Positions 35,553 to 48,542 of a DNA stretch of 64,000 nucleotides are shown one piece after another. Made by a program: the position numbers and the translations under genes. The DNA lies in the NCBI RefSeq assembly GCF_029227915.1, contig NC_079882.1:28448001-28512000 (forward strand), read 5' to 3'. Numbering within the stretch: the first letter of the stretch is position 1; the number at the start of each line of letters is the position of its first letter. Source of the DNA: Hydractinia symbiolongicarpus (Eukaryota > Cnidaria > Hydrozoa > Anthoathecata > Hydractiniidae). The notes under the pieces are model-generated. The model worked only from the letters and a program-made list of their open reading frames with translations. It was not told where the DNA came from and did no database searches.

Positions 35553-38500
35553 CTATACTTTTGTAAGTATTAAAGCATGAGTTTCCTCTATATCTGCATC
35601 ATAGTCTATTTCCGAATCGTCACTCAAATCTTCACGTATATCCACAGCAGCCATGGTCCGCAGCTCGACAGCTGAAATAATGAAGAGGAAATAGGTAAAA
35701 TTTAATATTTTGTTAACAATCTGGTGTCAAATGAACAGGAGATGAACGAACAGGTAAATTAAACAAAAACTCTTTTATAAACTGCTGTGTCTTCTGTATT
35801 ACAATAAGTGTTTTGCGAAACCCAGTTGACATGTAAAAATAAAGAAACTGACCATCTTCTAACATGTCACGCAACGTTTCGCGTGTCTGTCGATCTTTTG
35901 TTTCCGGTAACATGAAACACAAAGCGGTTGCTACCATACCACACAAGCTCATTAAGATAAAGGGTGCAGATGGATGAAACTGGTCTAAGATTTTGATGAA
36001 AGGAGAAGTTGCAGCTCCCAATCTGCTTGTCACAATGTTTATACCCATACCTTGTGTTCTACGGTAGGAAGCAGAAATTGCTAGTAGAAAATACAGGAGA
36101 AAGTATGAAATCTTTTTTAAATAAATTTTTGTCCGCCAAACTGTATCAAGGAAAGAAATTACAATCCTACCTTTTTTTTCCAAGTGCTATCTTAAATATG
36201 GTAAAAATAAAAAAAATGCCAAATGATTTCAAGAACGAAGTACAGAAAATTCAAGGTAAGATTTTGCATTTAAAATTTTGGATAAACACCAAACCAATCA
36301 ACCAATTCAGAAAAAGACGAAATAAGCAAGAAGACAGAGTAACTTTGGAAAAACAATAAAACCAGGAGTTCTTTACGCAGGTCTCTAAGGAAGCTTGAAA
36401 TAAGACTTAAATTTCAATGCTTCACAGATATGCGCCGTTTTCATTTTCGCTATTTTTAATAGGAATGATTTTTCGCGGTATAACTTATTTTGAAAATACA
36501 ACAATGTCAATATAAATCACCTCAACACAGTTGGATAGATTTCAGATGACCACATGTACATGACAGTAAATACATTGCTGATCATGAAGAAACCAGTCAT
36601 CCCAAACACCAATCTATACACTATAAGAAAGAGTGTTATCATTAGTGCAATGCAGACTGTAGTATTTTCATGTCAATAACTTCTAAGAGAGAACATTTGA
36701 GATGTTTAAGATTTTGCAGAATACAGCAAAGAGGCTCACAAGTGACGTTAGCAAGAACTAAAATTATTTGCGGGAATAAATTTTGCGGATATGAACAAAA
36801 TTTACTGATACAATTTTTTCTAAGAAATTTTCTGACTTAATTTTACAAATAAAATGCTTTGAATAAAATACCTGCAAGTTTTTCTGTTTTTGGAATACAA
36901 GCCACGATAAAGCAACCAACGACAGTTCCTACACAGAACCAGATACAAGTCTTTTTACGACCAACTCTAAGAATTAAATTGTATGCTGGTCTGATGGTGC
37001 AAAGAAAACGCAAAAGAAGCTTAAGAACAGACAACACAACCTACTTCTGTAACAAAAACCAGACAACAAGGTGTCCAAAGATTTGCACCATAAGAGAAAG
37101 TATATAGTTTTATACATATCACCACTAAGATTTGCGAATGACCACGTCAGAGCGTATGTGCTCATGCCACACTGGAACCTGGAGATAATGTAAACTACAG
37201 TGGTATGTGGTCACACAATAGAACAAACTAACGTGAAGGGTGAGACAGAAATTTAACAGAGAAAGAGAAAGGAAGGTAAACTGAAATTTTTTTTATTTTT
37301 TTTTGTCGCATGTTACACGTATAGGAAATGTTATAAATCTTATTTTTTAATCTGTTTGGTAAAGTCATTACGTTGCACGTTGCAGTCAAATAATTTGAGA
37401 GCAGCTAGAGCAAAAGGACGTCTTTTTCTGTATTGAAATATGGGGTAATTTTAATTTTCCAAAGCGGAGCCAACAATCTGTTTAAAAATAGAATAGACGG
37501 GTTCATGACGTCGGAAAAACCTAAAATTTAAAAATTATCAATTTTCTAATTTCCAAGCTTTATTTTTTCTTTCAAATCTTTCCACATTTCGCCCACTTTA
37601 TTTCACTACAATCCTCACTACACTTATAATAGAGACAAACAGTATTGCGATCAATATCTAACCATATAAACCCTTGTGCCAACATCGATTTAGCTAGTTT
37701 CCATCTTTTAAACAGGTCAATATATGAAGCTTTTCTACCATGCTTTTCTTCCGACTCAGCAGGTTCTAAAGAGACAGAAGGTAATATTTTTTTGTTGTAT
37801 TTTGCAGCTTTACGTAAAATGGCTTCAGCTTCTTTTGTTCGTCCTTTTAAGTTCAGCCAGCGAACGGATTCGGGAACACAACTAAACAAATAATACAAGC
37901 TAAGCTTTACAACAGATTGCGAGGAAAACTTTAAATAAAGTACACAATATGTCGGGTATGTAGTGACGCAGTAGTCAGTACATAAGACTTGTTTTTGAAA
38001 GAATTTAGAGGGGCATGTTTAGATTAGTTGTCGCATAATTACAAGATTGCAAGCAGGTTACAGCATTACAGTATATAGTATTATTCATTTATCTACCATT
38101 TGACATGAACATTATTCTGACGTCGTCATATTTCTGCCAACGTCATCAATTTTAGACTATGGACAAATATTGTTCCGCAATTTGTTTTTGTATTTCAATT
38201 AAGGGAAAGTTAGAAAGTTATCCAGACAACGTTAGGTAAACTTAATTAAAAGGTGCAGCTAAAAACCTGGAAAGGGGTGGGGGGGTGGGGGGATTAGGAT
38301 AAATAAGGTTATAAAGGACGCTGCAAATTTCTCATTTTGATGTAAGAACGGTGTTTGTCAAGGTATGTGTTGAAAGAAAACATTAAAAATATAGAGAAAA
38401 AAACAGAGAAAAAAATATTCATAAATCAAACTCACAAAACTGCCACCATTCCAATAAGGTACGGTACTGAACATGCCATGGTCAACGTCTTCCATTCATT

Positions 38501-40304
38501 AATAAATTTAGCTTTTATAGTCAATACTATTCCCGCTGCTACTGAACAAAAATGAGACATCGTCGTTGCCATAACTCTACGATTAGGACCAACAATTTCT
38601 ACCACCATGACATAAGTATTTAATGCTGGCGCAGCGAAAAATAAACCAATGAAAAAGCGTACAGCGATAAGCTGCCATATTTGATTGACGAACGCACTAA
38701 CAAATAGTAAAACCGTTGTGACAAAAAATCCTATGAACATTGTCCATTTGCGTCCGTAATTATCGGATAAATAACCACTGATAACAATACCAATAGCCCA
38801 TCCAATAAATACAATAGAACCAGCCAATGCATTCAGTGAACTTCGATTGCAAACCAAATCAAACTAAAGAAATGATAACATTTTTTTTGTTGAGACTTGG
38901 GGTAGCTAATTTTTGGTTTCCGTCGATTAACCCTATTCGGTCAGGGGTTTTCCGAACATACTATGACCGGGGGGGGGTCCGCCCCCCCCCCGCCCCGTCC
39001 GCCCCTCCCCCCTAAATAACTTTTTATAGGGTTGTTCAAACTTGGCACGCTTTCTGAAAGCTATATAAAAGTTATTTAACATATTTTCCGGTTTTTACGT
39101 GGATTGCATAAAAAATTGCCCGAAATCCGTTTTTCCCGATTTTCGGGTAAAATCCGACAAAATCGGAAAATCGGATTAATTGAAACTCAGTAAGTTTCAT
39201 AGCCATATAACATAGCAATAAGGAGTTATTAAAAAAACCGTCAGGGGGGGGGGGGGGGGCGAAATCTGCCCCCTCGGCCGGAATAGGGTTGAACTGCTTC
39301 CATTCGGTGCCTGATAAAAAATTATACCATTTTTGAAAACTACATGTTTCATGATTTTCAGCGCTGAAAACCGTATATCAAAAATCGCACAGAAAGTGAG
39401 TTCACTTGAATGTGTTTACTACATTTCAATTGTTGTTTGTACAACATGCAACAAATTTTTCCGACGCTTTCGAATTGAAATTTCCTGTTGTAGAGGCGAC
39501 AAATATATTTAGCAGATGGCGATACTCTGTGGCAGTATAAATTTGCAAAATCAGAAAAAGAAATAAGACGTCTTATTCAGATAATTTTCACAGGATTGAT
39601 TCTAGAAACTGGACCAACTTCAGTTGCTTGATAATAATATTTCTTTACGCACAATTTATTTATGTGGTGTTGTTGGATCACTAACAAGTTAAAGGACACA
39701 TTAGTGAGAGTTTTTTCCCCATTTTATTTCTTTCTATGAAAAAATTAGTTGTAGATATTTTGCTAAAATACATGAAAACAAAAAATTTGTATGTCAATAT
39801 AAAATATATAGGAGATTTGCGGAATTAAAGCCCACGTTGTAGATGGAATAAATATGGGTGGGAGAAAGAAGGTCAAGATGACACGAACAAAAATTTCAAT
39901 TCACTTACCTCAGTTACCAAGGTGGTTTTATGGTAATGAAATGTCCACTCAGATCTATCCAAGTCACACCTACTGCCATCATCATGTGGAAATATCACTG
40001 ATGAATTGCTACAAGTTTTATTAAAGTCTACACTATGAGTAATATTGTTATTGTTGTATAAACATCTCCATGGTGGGTCGTAACCAATGTAATAAAACAA
40101 CAGTATAGGAAACACCAACGGAAAGAGTACTAAGAATAAACCTGATTGTACAAAAATTTGAAAGCAACCACACTCTCCTCCTTTTATAAGAAATTCATCG
40201 ATATCAATACGCTCAACCAACTCTTTGTTATCGCCCTTTTTCTTTTTTAACTGGGGATCAACATCAGAGCTGCTTTCATCGTAAGAGAATGTTGCATCAA
40301 ACAT
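35553..40304 (-). CDS. SLC22-type transporter, copy 1, frameshifted (possible pseudogene)
   Basis: Eight exons on the minus strand: 40304-39909, 38863-38436, 37881-37663, 37178-37045, 36966-36872, 36620-36521, 36058-35853, 35671-35553. All intron positions and phases equal those of copies 2-4. SLC22 carriers are 12-helix plasma-membrane proteins moving organic cations, anions or zwitterions. Visible here: helix 1, a glycosylated loop (NNNNITHSVDFNKTCSNSS), the MFS signature GYLSDNYGRKW, CVPESVRWLNLKGRTKEAE, VGRKKT and RTQGMGINIVTSR. Exon 4 is 134 nt where the others are 135: after GDMY a base is missing, so the frame shifts, and total coding length is not a multiple of three. The exon 3 donor is also weak (gttaga). 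The tail exon differs fully from the other copies. It may be a pseudogene or a sequencing error. Intron 1 carries a MITE (38937-39292). Confidence 0.8.
38937..39292. mobile_element. MITE with long G/C tracts, starting TTAACCC
   Basis: ttaaccctattcggtcaggg at the left is answered by ggccggaatagggttgaa at the right. Close to the ends sit long runs of G and C (38970-39012 and about 39244-39259). It lies in intron 1 of SLC22 copy 1. The TTAA at the left suggests a TTAA-targeting family, but the right side reads TGAA. Confidence 0.75.
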
Positions 40305-41857
40305 GCTTTCTGAAGAATGTGTGCTAGCTAACGTGTTCTGTTCTGTTTTTTACCCTAAACATTAGTGTTCTTAAAAAGAAAGAAAAAATAATAATGACGC
40401 AGGATGAAAAAATAATCTTTTAAATTTGATAATAAGTTCTTAAATGTTCCACAGCAATGTTCTTTTTATTAGTTATTAAGAGTTACAATTATCTTATCAG
40501 AAACCGACGCTTCACGTTCCCACAAAAGAACCAATTTAAAAACAGAAAAAATTGGAGTTGGTTATATTTCAAAGAACAGAAATCTGTTGTATAAACAAAG
40601 ATCTCTGTATTTTATGGCTGTACAACCAGTTTCCATTAAAGCAAAGGTAGCCGCAGCTTTCATCCGCTGCAAATGAAAATCAACAGGTAACTTCTAAAGC
40701 CAAAATACAGTCACTAAAACGATGCATTGAACATTGTAACTGCGTTAATATTTGACAACAACGTTTTTCCAGCGTTTTAGCCCCTAAAGATAAGATTGAT
40801 GTTTCCGATAGATATTGTTAGATTGCCAATAACCATGGAGTTACAATTTCCATATCACTTAGAGATTATAAATATAAATAATACAATGACCAATTTTTTT
40901 CTAAATGCAAAAATTCTAGAAGCAAACTTCTAGCAAATGAACGAAAATTGTACATCATATATCGAGTAAAAGCAATGTAAAATGTTAGCTATATACAGAG
41001 TTGAGTTATATTATTGTTTAAATAAACTGTTGCAGAAGAAATAACAAACAAGAATTAGTAAAAAAAAATAAAAAATACTACAAAGAAATAAAATTTATCA
41101 CCACAACAAAAAAATTTAAGAAAAAAAAAAATTAAAAAAAATATTAACATGACCACACACATAAATATAATGAAGCTAAATTCCACTCAAGACATTTGAA
41201 ACATTTTTTTGCACAAATTATCACAAATAGATATTCCCATAAATAACACTTATATTAATAAATTAAAATTGATGGTGAATAACATACCTTGGTTACAATT
41301 TTCCTGACTTTCTGGTTGCAACTCTGCAAGCTTTAATCACAGAATATATATCCGTAGAAATTGTTTTCAGTATCTCAAGAAAATATACAAAGATTTAAGA
41401 AAGGTCACGCTCTCTTTGCTTTAGAAATTCTAACTGTTACAGAGGACAGCCACGACGGGAGAAGTAGTTTACTGCGAGTGAAGAACTGTTAATGAATACA
41501 TTATAACAAAAAACACAAATGAACACGCAAACATTCAAAACAAACAAAAGATTAAAAATAAAACCAACGATATTAAAAAAAATTCAAATATATATACAAC
41601 AAATAAATGCATAATAAAACTATATAAATAAAATTTAAATTGCAAAATACTAACCTAAAATTTGGAACGTTTATTCCTTTTTTATTTTCTTGTAAATGCA
41701 CATTTTAACATTGATAAGAATTACAAATAGGTTTAAAAAGGTTAAAACTATGTATTTTAATCCTTGAAGCATGATTTCTTCTGTTGGTAGTTTTAATGTT
41801 ATATTAACATACTAAAATTAATAATAAAATAGTCTAAACTATATGGACATTTGATAC
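40305..41857. other. Intergenic between SLC22 copies 1 and 2
   Basis: Very AT-rich, with A-runs around 41060-41145. It should hold the promoter of copy 1 and the 3' end of copy 2. No ORF or repeat family recognised. Confidence 0.45.
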
Positions 41858-44800
41858 TCATGTGGCAGGTAGCATTTGAATCTCAGGTATTAACAACGGA
41901 TCTGTTTCTTCCACTTCATCTTCTTGTTCATCTGGATTGTCATTTGGGATTGGTGAGCGCTCATCACGAAATTCCACATCTTCATTAAGTGAATAAATAG
42001 CACGCATCTCAATGCCTACAGAAAAAATGAAAATAACCAGTTTTAGAGGTAAACAATTGGTAGGGAGCAGTTAATTCAAGTTCGAAATAGCTAGACACCT
42101 CTTTTGGCCATTTAATGCAAAAAGAACAAAATAATTATTCCAACAAGCTTCAGCTGAACTAAAAACATTTACCATCGCTTATCATGTCATCTAAGGTTTC
42201 TCGTGTTGGTTTTCCTAGAGTTTCTGGTAGTGTCAATGCCAGTAGGGTGGCAGTCACAGCACAGACAACCATCAATGCAAATGGTGCAGCAACATGAAAC
42301 TGGTCTAAGATTTTGATGAATGGAGAAGTTGCAGCACCTATTCTGCTGGTCACAATGTTTATACCCATACCTTGTGTTCTGCAAGTAAACAAAAATGTAA
42401 ACTTAATAGGACAAAGGTTTTATCTTAGCAGTAGTATTACTAATAATTTTCTTACCTAAGTACAGTTGGATATATTTCTGAAGACCACATGTATACGACT
42501 ACAAAGACATTACTTATCATAAACTTTCCTATTAACCCAAGAGCTACACGAAGTGCTGAAACAAAAATAAGAAATTAACTAAAGTAATACTCTTAACTTT
42601 TTACCACACCGATAAAAAGTAGTTGTGTTCAGTTACCTTTCAACTTTTCAACTTTCGGAACACATGCAACACCAAAACAAGCCAGCGCTGTACCAGAACA
42701 CATTAATATACACGTCTTTTTTCGACCAATCCTAAAAAAGAAAAAAAAGTGAAAAACTTATCCTAACGCTTTTTGTGTTGTAATGTAATAATTTTGAAAC
42801 ATATGGTTTCTGTTTAAAATTGTCTTTCCAGAAAAACACTGCATCAGTCTATCCTAATCAAAAGAGAAAAGATTTCCAATTGCAATACGATACATACAAC
42901 ACAACAAAATCCTCTAATTTGCCTTGACTGTTGCTCAAAATTAGAAAGTCTATATTAAAAAAAGCCATATTCCGCCTGTCTGTATGTCCGCGAAAGCCGC
43001 GTCCTGTTACGGAAACACGAAATGCGATACATAAAGGATGGGCAACCCATGGATTTTTCCACCGGTTAACGACTAGTCTATATCATAATACCCATATACG
43101 TTTGTCTGTCACGCAAGATTGTACCGCAAGTTGCGAGACGCACGCGATGGGGTATTAAAACGACGGGCGAACCAGTGGATATTTTACGGGCCACTGACTA
43201 GTTTTCCTAATTTCTCCTAGATGTCTTTGATTAGAAATTAAACATTATCTTCTCCAAATCTATATATATTCTGAATAAATAAACATTTGTAACTTCTAGG
43301 ATGAAAGAAACAACATCAAAATATATGCATAAAACATGTCTGAAGCAGACCTTGTTTCAATTTGATCATATTTATCGTAACCCATTTTCTGTTAAAAGGA
43401 TACTGTACATATATATCTGATGACACCAAATAGGTGCTCACAACAAGTGACAAAATAAAGTAACTTACTTCTGCATTAACAACCAGACGAGAAATACTCC
43501 AGGTAACTCAACAAGAAAAGAAAGGATGAAGTTGGAATACATATCGCCACCAAGATCTGCAAATGCCCAGTTGAGTCCATAGTATGTCATGCCACTCTGA
43601 AACCTAAACAAGACGGGTTCAAGTCATTTAGTAAAGCATATTAAAGAAACTAAAATTAGGATAATAAAGGTTTACCATATAAATGCTTGTGCTAACATTG
43701 ATTTTGCTAATTTCCATCTTTTAAGCAGGTCAATATATGAAGCTTTTTTACCGTGTTTCTTGTCTAATTCTGCAGGTTTTAAAGAGACATAAGGTAATAT
43801 TTTTTTGTTGTATTTTGCAGCCTTACGTAAAATGGCTTCAGCTTCTTTTGTTCGTCCTTTTAAGTTCAACCAGCGAACGGATTCCGGGACACATCTAAAT
43901 ATTATGCAGCATTTTTTTAATACATCATATTGTGAAAAGATGTATAAAGATGCCAACAAAATGATTTAGAAATGGGAAAACAAAAAGTTAAACGCGGTTA
44001 AATAAACAGATTAGCAGTGCAAATCTTAGAATATTTTTTCGTGGCTGTTATTTCTCCTATATAAACCCATATTTCGTCACAGCTTAAATTAGTTCGTAAA
44101 AAGTATACTGCGGGTCCCTACAAAGTATACAAATTGCCTGCAACTCCCTCATGTTTATCAGGATTCATGGTAATCCTAGGTTTATAAAAAAAAGAGATCA
44201 GGGGCTTAATCACAATCTCATGCATATCAGGAGCCTCATGGCAATGTCTGCTTCAGCAGAATCCCATAAAAATCTGATCAGGAATTCCAGGATGGTAGTG
44301 CTGATTTTCAGCAATGCATTAACAATCCCATTTTTAAGGAAAAAAACGAAACTATATATTCAGGACAATGTTGTGTTTGTAAGAAGGCTCTAACCTTAAT
44401 AAACAGTGGACAGTAATGTGTAACAACGTATTGTGATGGTACCTTGCTACATTATAAAAAAGTTGAAATAGCAATAAAGAAGATAGTGAAAAAAGAACAA
44501 ATCATCTTCTTGACTTTGTCTGTGTACTAATAAATAATAAAAAATAAATAAATATTAAACCAACGTAAGTATGAAATACTTACAAAGCTGTCACAACCCC
44601 AAGTAAGTATGGTGCCGAACACAATATTACAAATATTCTCCAGCTGTCTATATATTTTGCCTTAAGAGTCATTGCTAATGCACCAATTGGCCACATGAAG
44701 TTAATAACAGTGGTTGCCATGACACGCTTGTTTGGACCAATCAACTCCATAACCATGATGTAACTATTCAACGCAGGAGCCGAATAGAAGATACCCATTA

Positions 44801-45762
44801 AAAAACGTATAACAAGAAGTTGCCACATTTCATTTACAACTGCATGTAATAGCAGAAGTAGTAGGGCCATGAATAAACAGGGATACAAAATTCTTTTACG
44901 TCCATATCGATCAGATAAAAATCCACTAATAATAATACCAATTCCCCAACCAACAAATACAATTGATCCAGTTAACGCATCTAACCAATTTTTATTGCAA
45001 ACCAAGTCAAACTAAAACAACAATTAAAATAAAGACATAGAGATTATGAAAAGAATTAAGGAAAAGATCCAAGAAAATCCACGTTAGGGATTGTGTGTAA
45101 GTGTACACACAGATTCCAGGGGATAAAATTCAGGAAGAAAAAGAGAGAAGAGTTCAAACACCTACTAGCTGGCAGAAAAAAGTAATTTTATTTACCGCAA
45201 TAATCAACATGTTAGTAGATGATTTAAATGATTTAAAAACTGGCAATTTAAAATTAAAACTGCAAGCTACGATAACCTTAACAAAATTTAGAATTTTATA
45301 TACCACCCCTACTTCAGAAGCAACAAATCTTACTTTACTTACCTCAGTTACCAAGGTGCTTTTATGGTAATCAAAATTCCATTCAGATCTATCTAAGTCA
45401 CACCTGCTGCTATCATCATGTGGAAATATCATTGATGAATTGCTACAAGTTTTATTAAAGTCTACACTACGAGTAATATTGTTATTGTTGTATAAACATC
45501 TCCATGGTGGGTCGTAACCAATGTAATAAAAAATCATAATAGGATATACCATGGGTAACATGGCAAACATTATACATCCTTGAACCAAAACTTGATAACG
45601 ACCACACTCACCGCCATGTTTAAGAAATTCATCAATATCAATCTGTTTCTTCTCAACTTCTTCATCTACTTCGTCAGCAGTTACAAATCCATCATCTGAT
45701 AGTACACTTAGCTCGTCCTCCAGTTCACTTTCATGTATTAAAAAACTTTTATCGTCTTCCAT
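41858..45762 (-). CDS. SLC22-type organic-solute transporter, copy 2
   Basis: Exons 45762-45343, 45011-44584, 43894-43676, 43603-43469, 42731-42637, 42555-42456, 42378-42173, 42015-41858 give 586 residues in frame. Order: acidic cytoplasmic head (MEDDKSFLIHESELEDEL), helix 1, large loop with N-glycosylation sites and Cys (DPPWRCLYNNNN, FNKTCSNSS), FDLVCNKNW, helix 2, MFS signature GFLSDRYGRKRIL, helices 3-6, the SLC22 middle loop CVPESVRWLNLKGRTKEAE, helices 7-12 with KIGRKKTCIL and YMWSSEIYPTVLRTQGMG, then LPETLGKPTRETLDDM and an acidic tail ending IPEIQMLPAT. These are features of the organic cation/carnitine branch; the substrate cannot be read from sequence. Two mini-Helitron units (42949-43201) sit in intron 4. 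Confidence 0.93.
42949..43201 (+). mobile_element. Tandem pair of mini-Helitron-like units
   Basis: Unit 1 is 42949-43076, unit 2 is 43077-43201. Each starts TCTATAT, has a gtctgt motif near the 5' end, and ends with a gtggat/ttccac-type hairpin and CTAG. Unit 2 begins directly after the CTAG of unit 1. A TC start and a CTAG end behind a hairpin fit Helitron ends; at about 125 bp they are non-autonomous. They lie in an SLC22 intron. Confidence 0.7.
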
Positions 45763-48542
45763 ACTGGTTATTGATTATTATGTGCAAAAAACGTTTCTAA
45801 AAAATAGAAAAGCTCTCACAATAGTGCAAGCCTGGAAAATGCTTAAAGTTTTGTTAAAATGTCAGAAGAATAGAAAAATTAATTAGTTCAAAAATAGTAC
45901 AAAATTACTAAATACAAGAAATTTTATTCTTTTCTCATAGTTAGATACTGTAGAAGACTTAAGAAATATTTAATGCCAAAATAGAGAAATCAGTTATTTG
46001 TCAGTTACAAGTTATTGTTTAAAAAAAGATTTATAAATAACAAATATCTTTTAATACTCAAGCTGAAAAAGTAAAAAAAAAGTAATTTAAAATAGTTATT
46101 CAGCAAAATTAGAACATGTTTGTGATAGATTTTATAAATTTGAAAGAGACATAACAACGGTAGAAGTATAAACGAAGAGTTTTATGAACCAATCATAAAC
46201 CAAGAAGTGTATGAAATACATTGGGATAGTACAAATAGTAAAAAAAGTAAAAAGTTTCAGTTCTACTTGCTATGACTTGTAAATAAATATAATCTGTAAT
46301 AAATGCTCTCGTGTTTTAAAGACGAACACAAAGAAGACATGTGGTGATAATAAAATTAATTTAGTTCACAACATTTGTTTTTGTTATAACATCAGAATGT
46401 ATTGAACAGATCACAGATATAAAAAAAAAATTTCCTGTTTATATGCAAAGCTAGTTTTATGCATCAATAATTCATTGAGAAACAGGTCTGTTTTCCAAAG
46501 ATGTAACAAACGTAACAGCTACCCTAATAAAAAATGGATTATGGTTAATTGCATTTGTTTTATAAACATTGCTGATACATGAGATTGTGTTCATGTCCAT
46601 ACGTTGCTTCCTAAAATTAAAATTCACATTATATATGTCTTTGTTGAGCTGCAAACATATTTTGAATTGGAACAGGAAATGATTTTTATAACAAACAAAA
46701 TTGATAGTAATAACATTGCTTCACTTTACACATCACTTACAAATTAAAAACAATAGTTGAACAATTTTTTAACTCATGTTTCAATTAGCAAGAGAAGTAA
46801 TTATGTAAACAACAAGTATCACAAGTATCACCATGGTTACACTCCCAGATAAGAAATCTGATGTCTTCAACAAGTCCTTCAATATCTTTTTTGCAAAAAG
46901 ATCAGCAAAACAGCTACTTTCAAAATAATGTATCATTCCTGTCTTCTGAAAAATATATGCTAGCTGAAATTACTGTGAAGATTTCTGGCACTGTACACTA
47001 AGTTCCTTTTAGCACGATACCAAACCATACCAAACTTTTGGTTTTGCAGATTTTATTAGTATTTTAAAAGGAGTGTGATTCATCAAATCACTGTTAGTAT
47101 GTAATAACATAGTAACACAGTGACATATTGTTATTATTGTTTATTGTAACTAGTTATAATAAATAAATGTTTAATTGATAACTAAAAAAAAATATTCATT
47201 AAAAATTAGTATAAAGAATAAGCATAATTTATAAGGTCAAAAATATCTGTAATATCTGAAAGAAAAAAAAAATATAAACTTTATTCTCGTTATCATTATT
47301 TTCAAAGACAAAAAGAATTAACATGAAAAAATTTATTAACATGAAATAAAAAGTAAAAACACTTCATTATAATATTTCACGAACTCTCACAACCTTGAGG
47401 ATATAATCATTGAAATTCTAAAACAGTTTAAAATATTTGAACAAAAATTTAAATATGAAAGCTAACCGTCAGAATTTTTTTCCTGTTCTGCAACAAAATC
47501 AAAATGTCTATCAAATATTATTATATTTCGTTCAGTTTAAAAAAATGTTTTGTGAGTATGTGAGAGGTTAAAATGTTTAATAAATTTAAGACATTCTGTA
47601 TTTTTTTTAAAAAATAGGCTTATTCCAGAATTTTCCAGGACTGTGCTGTACACAATAAATAAGAACTAACTATACCACTGCAAAATATCTTGTGAATGTG
47701 ATCTATCTATAATACCATGCACAACAATGTTAATAACAAAACACATCCACTGTGTTAACTGTAAATATTAGTTTGCATACCAAAACTTAATTATGTTATA
47801 CATCATTATATGATTTTGTATAAAATATATATCATCAGAAAAATTTAACAAAAAAAGCCCCAAATAATTCTTGTGACAATTTGTAATTCTCGTCAGTGTA
47901 AATTAAAAATAAGTAAAAAAATAAAAATAAAAAGCTTAACACTATTGGTACTGGTGTCCCAATGACTGTCATTATATTCCCCGTATCTCGAACATCTATA
48001 AATGACATCTTCTAAACATATACCATGTTTAATGACATAAACATAATTATTTTCACCGTAATCGTAAAATAACTTTTCAGGAAAGTTATTATAATTAATT
48101 TGGTTCATATGAAATCAATTAGTTTCTACTTAGTGAATAAACCTACCAAGAATCAACCCCAACCCTACGGTAAGAACATTGATGCTCAAGAAATTTAAAT
48201 TTACTGTAAAAATTATGAAAATGGCCTATTTCAGGCATCTTTGACGTCATTTCTGATCCTCATGATGTCATTAAATTATTTTTTTGCCTGTGTGAATCTG
48301 TTTGTATTAGACTTTCTACAAGTATACCAATTTTTATCACGCAAGCATAAGTAGTTCTGGGTTTATGGCCTGCTAACACTTTATCCCTGGTGCTGCAGAG
48401 ACCAAAAAAAGCCTGGTGTTAATAGGGTTTATAGCTAATAAAAATACTAAATTAATACGAATATAAAAATAAATACCAATACAATACTAAAATAAATAAT
48501 AAAAACTTCTAAATTTTAGTGAATACTAATTCTAACGAATCC
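45763..48542. other. Intergenic between SLC22 copies 2 and 3
   Basis: 2.8 kb of AT-rich DNA. Candidate ORFs at 46472-46654 and 47893-48108 (both minus) have no domain and no supporting exon structure. The promoter of copy 2 should lie at the left end. Confidence 0.45.

Noticed and set aside
47893-48108. 71-codon minus-strand ORF between SLC22 copies 2 and 3
   Set aside because: No domain, no splice partners, low-complexity C-terminus.
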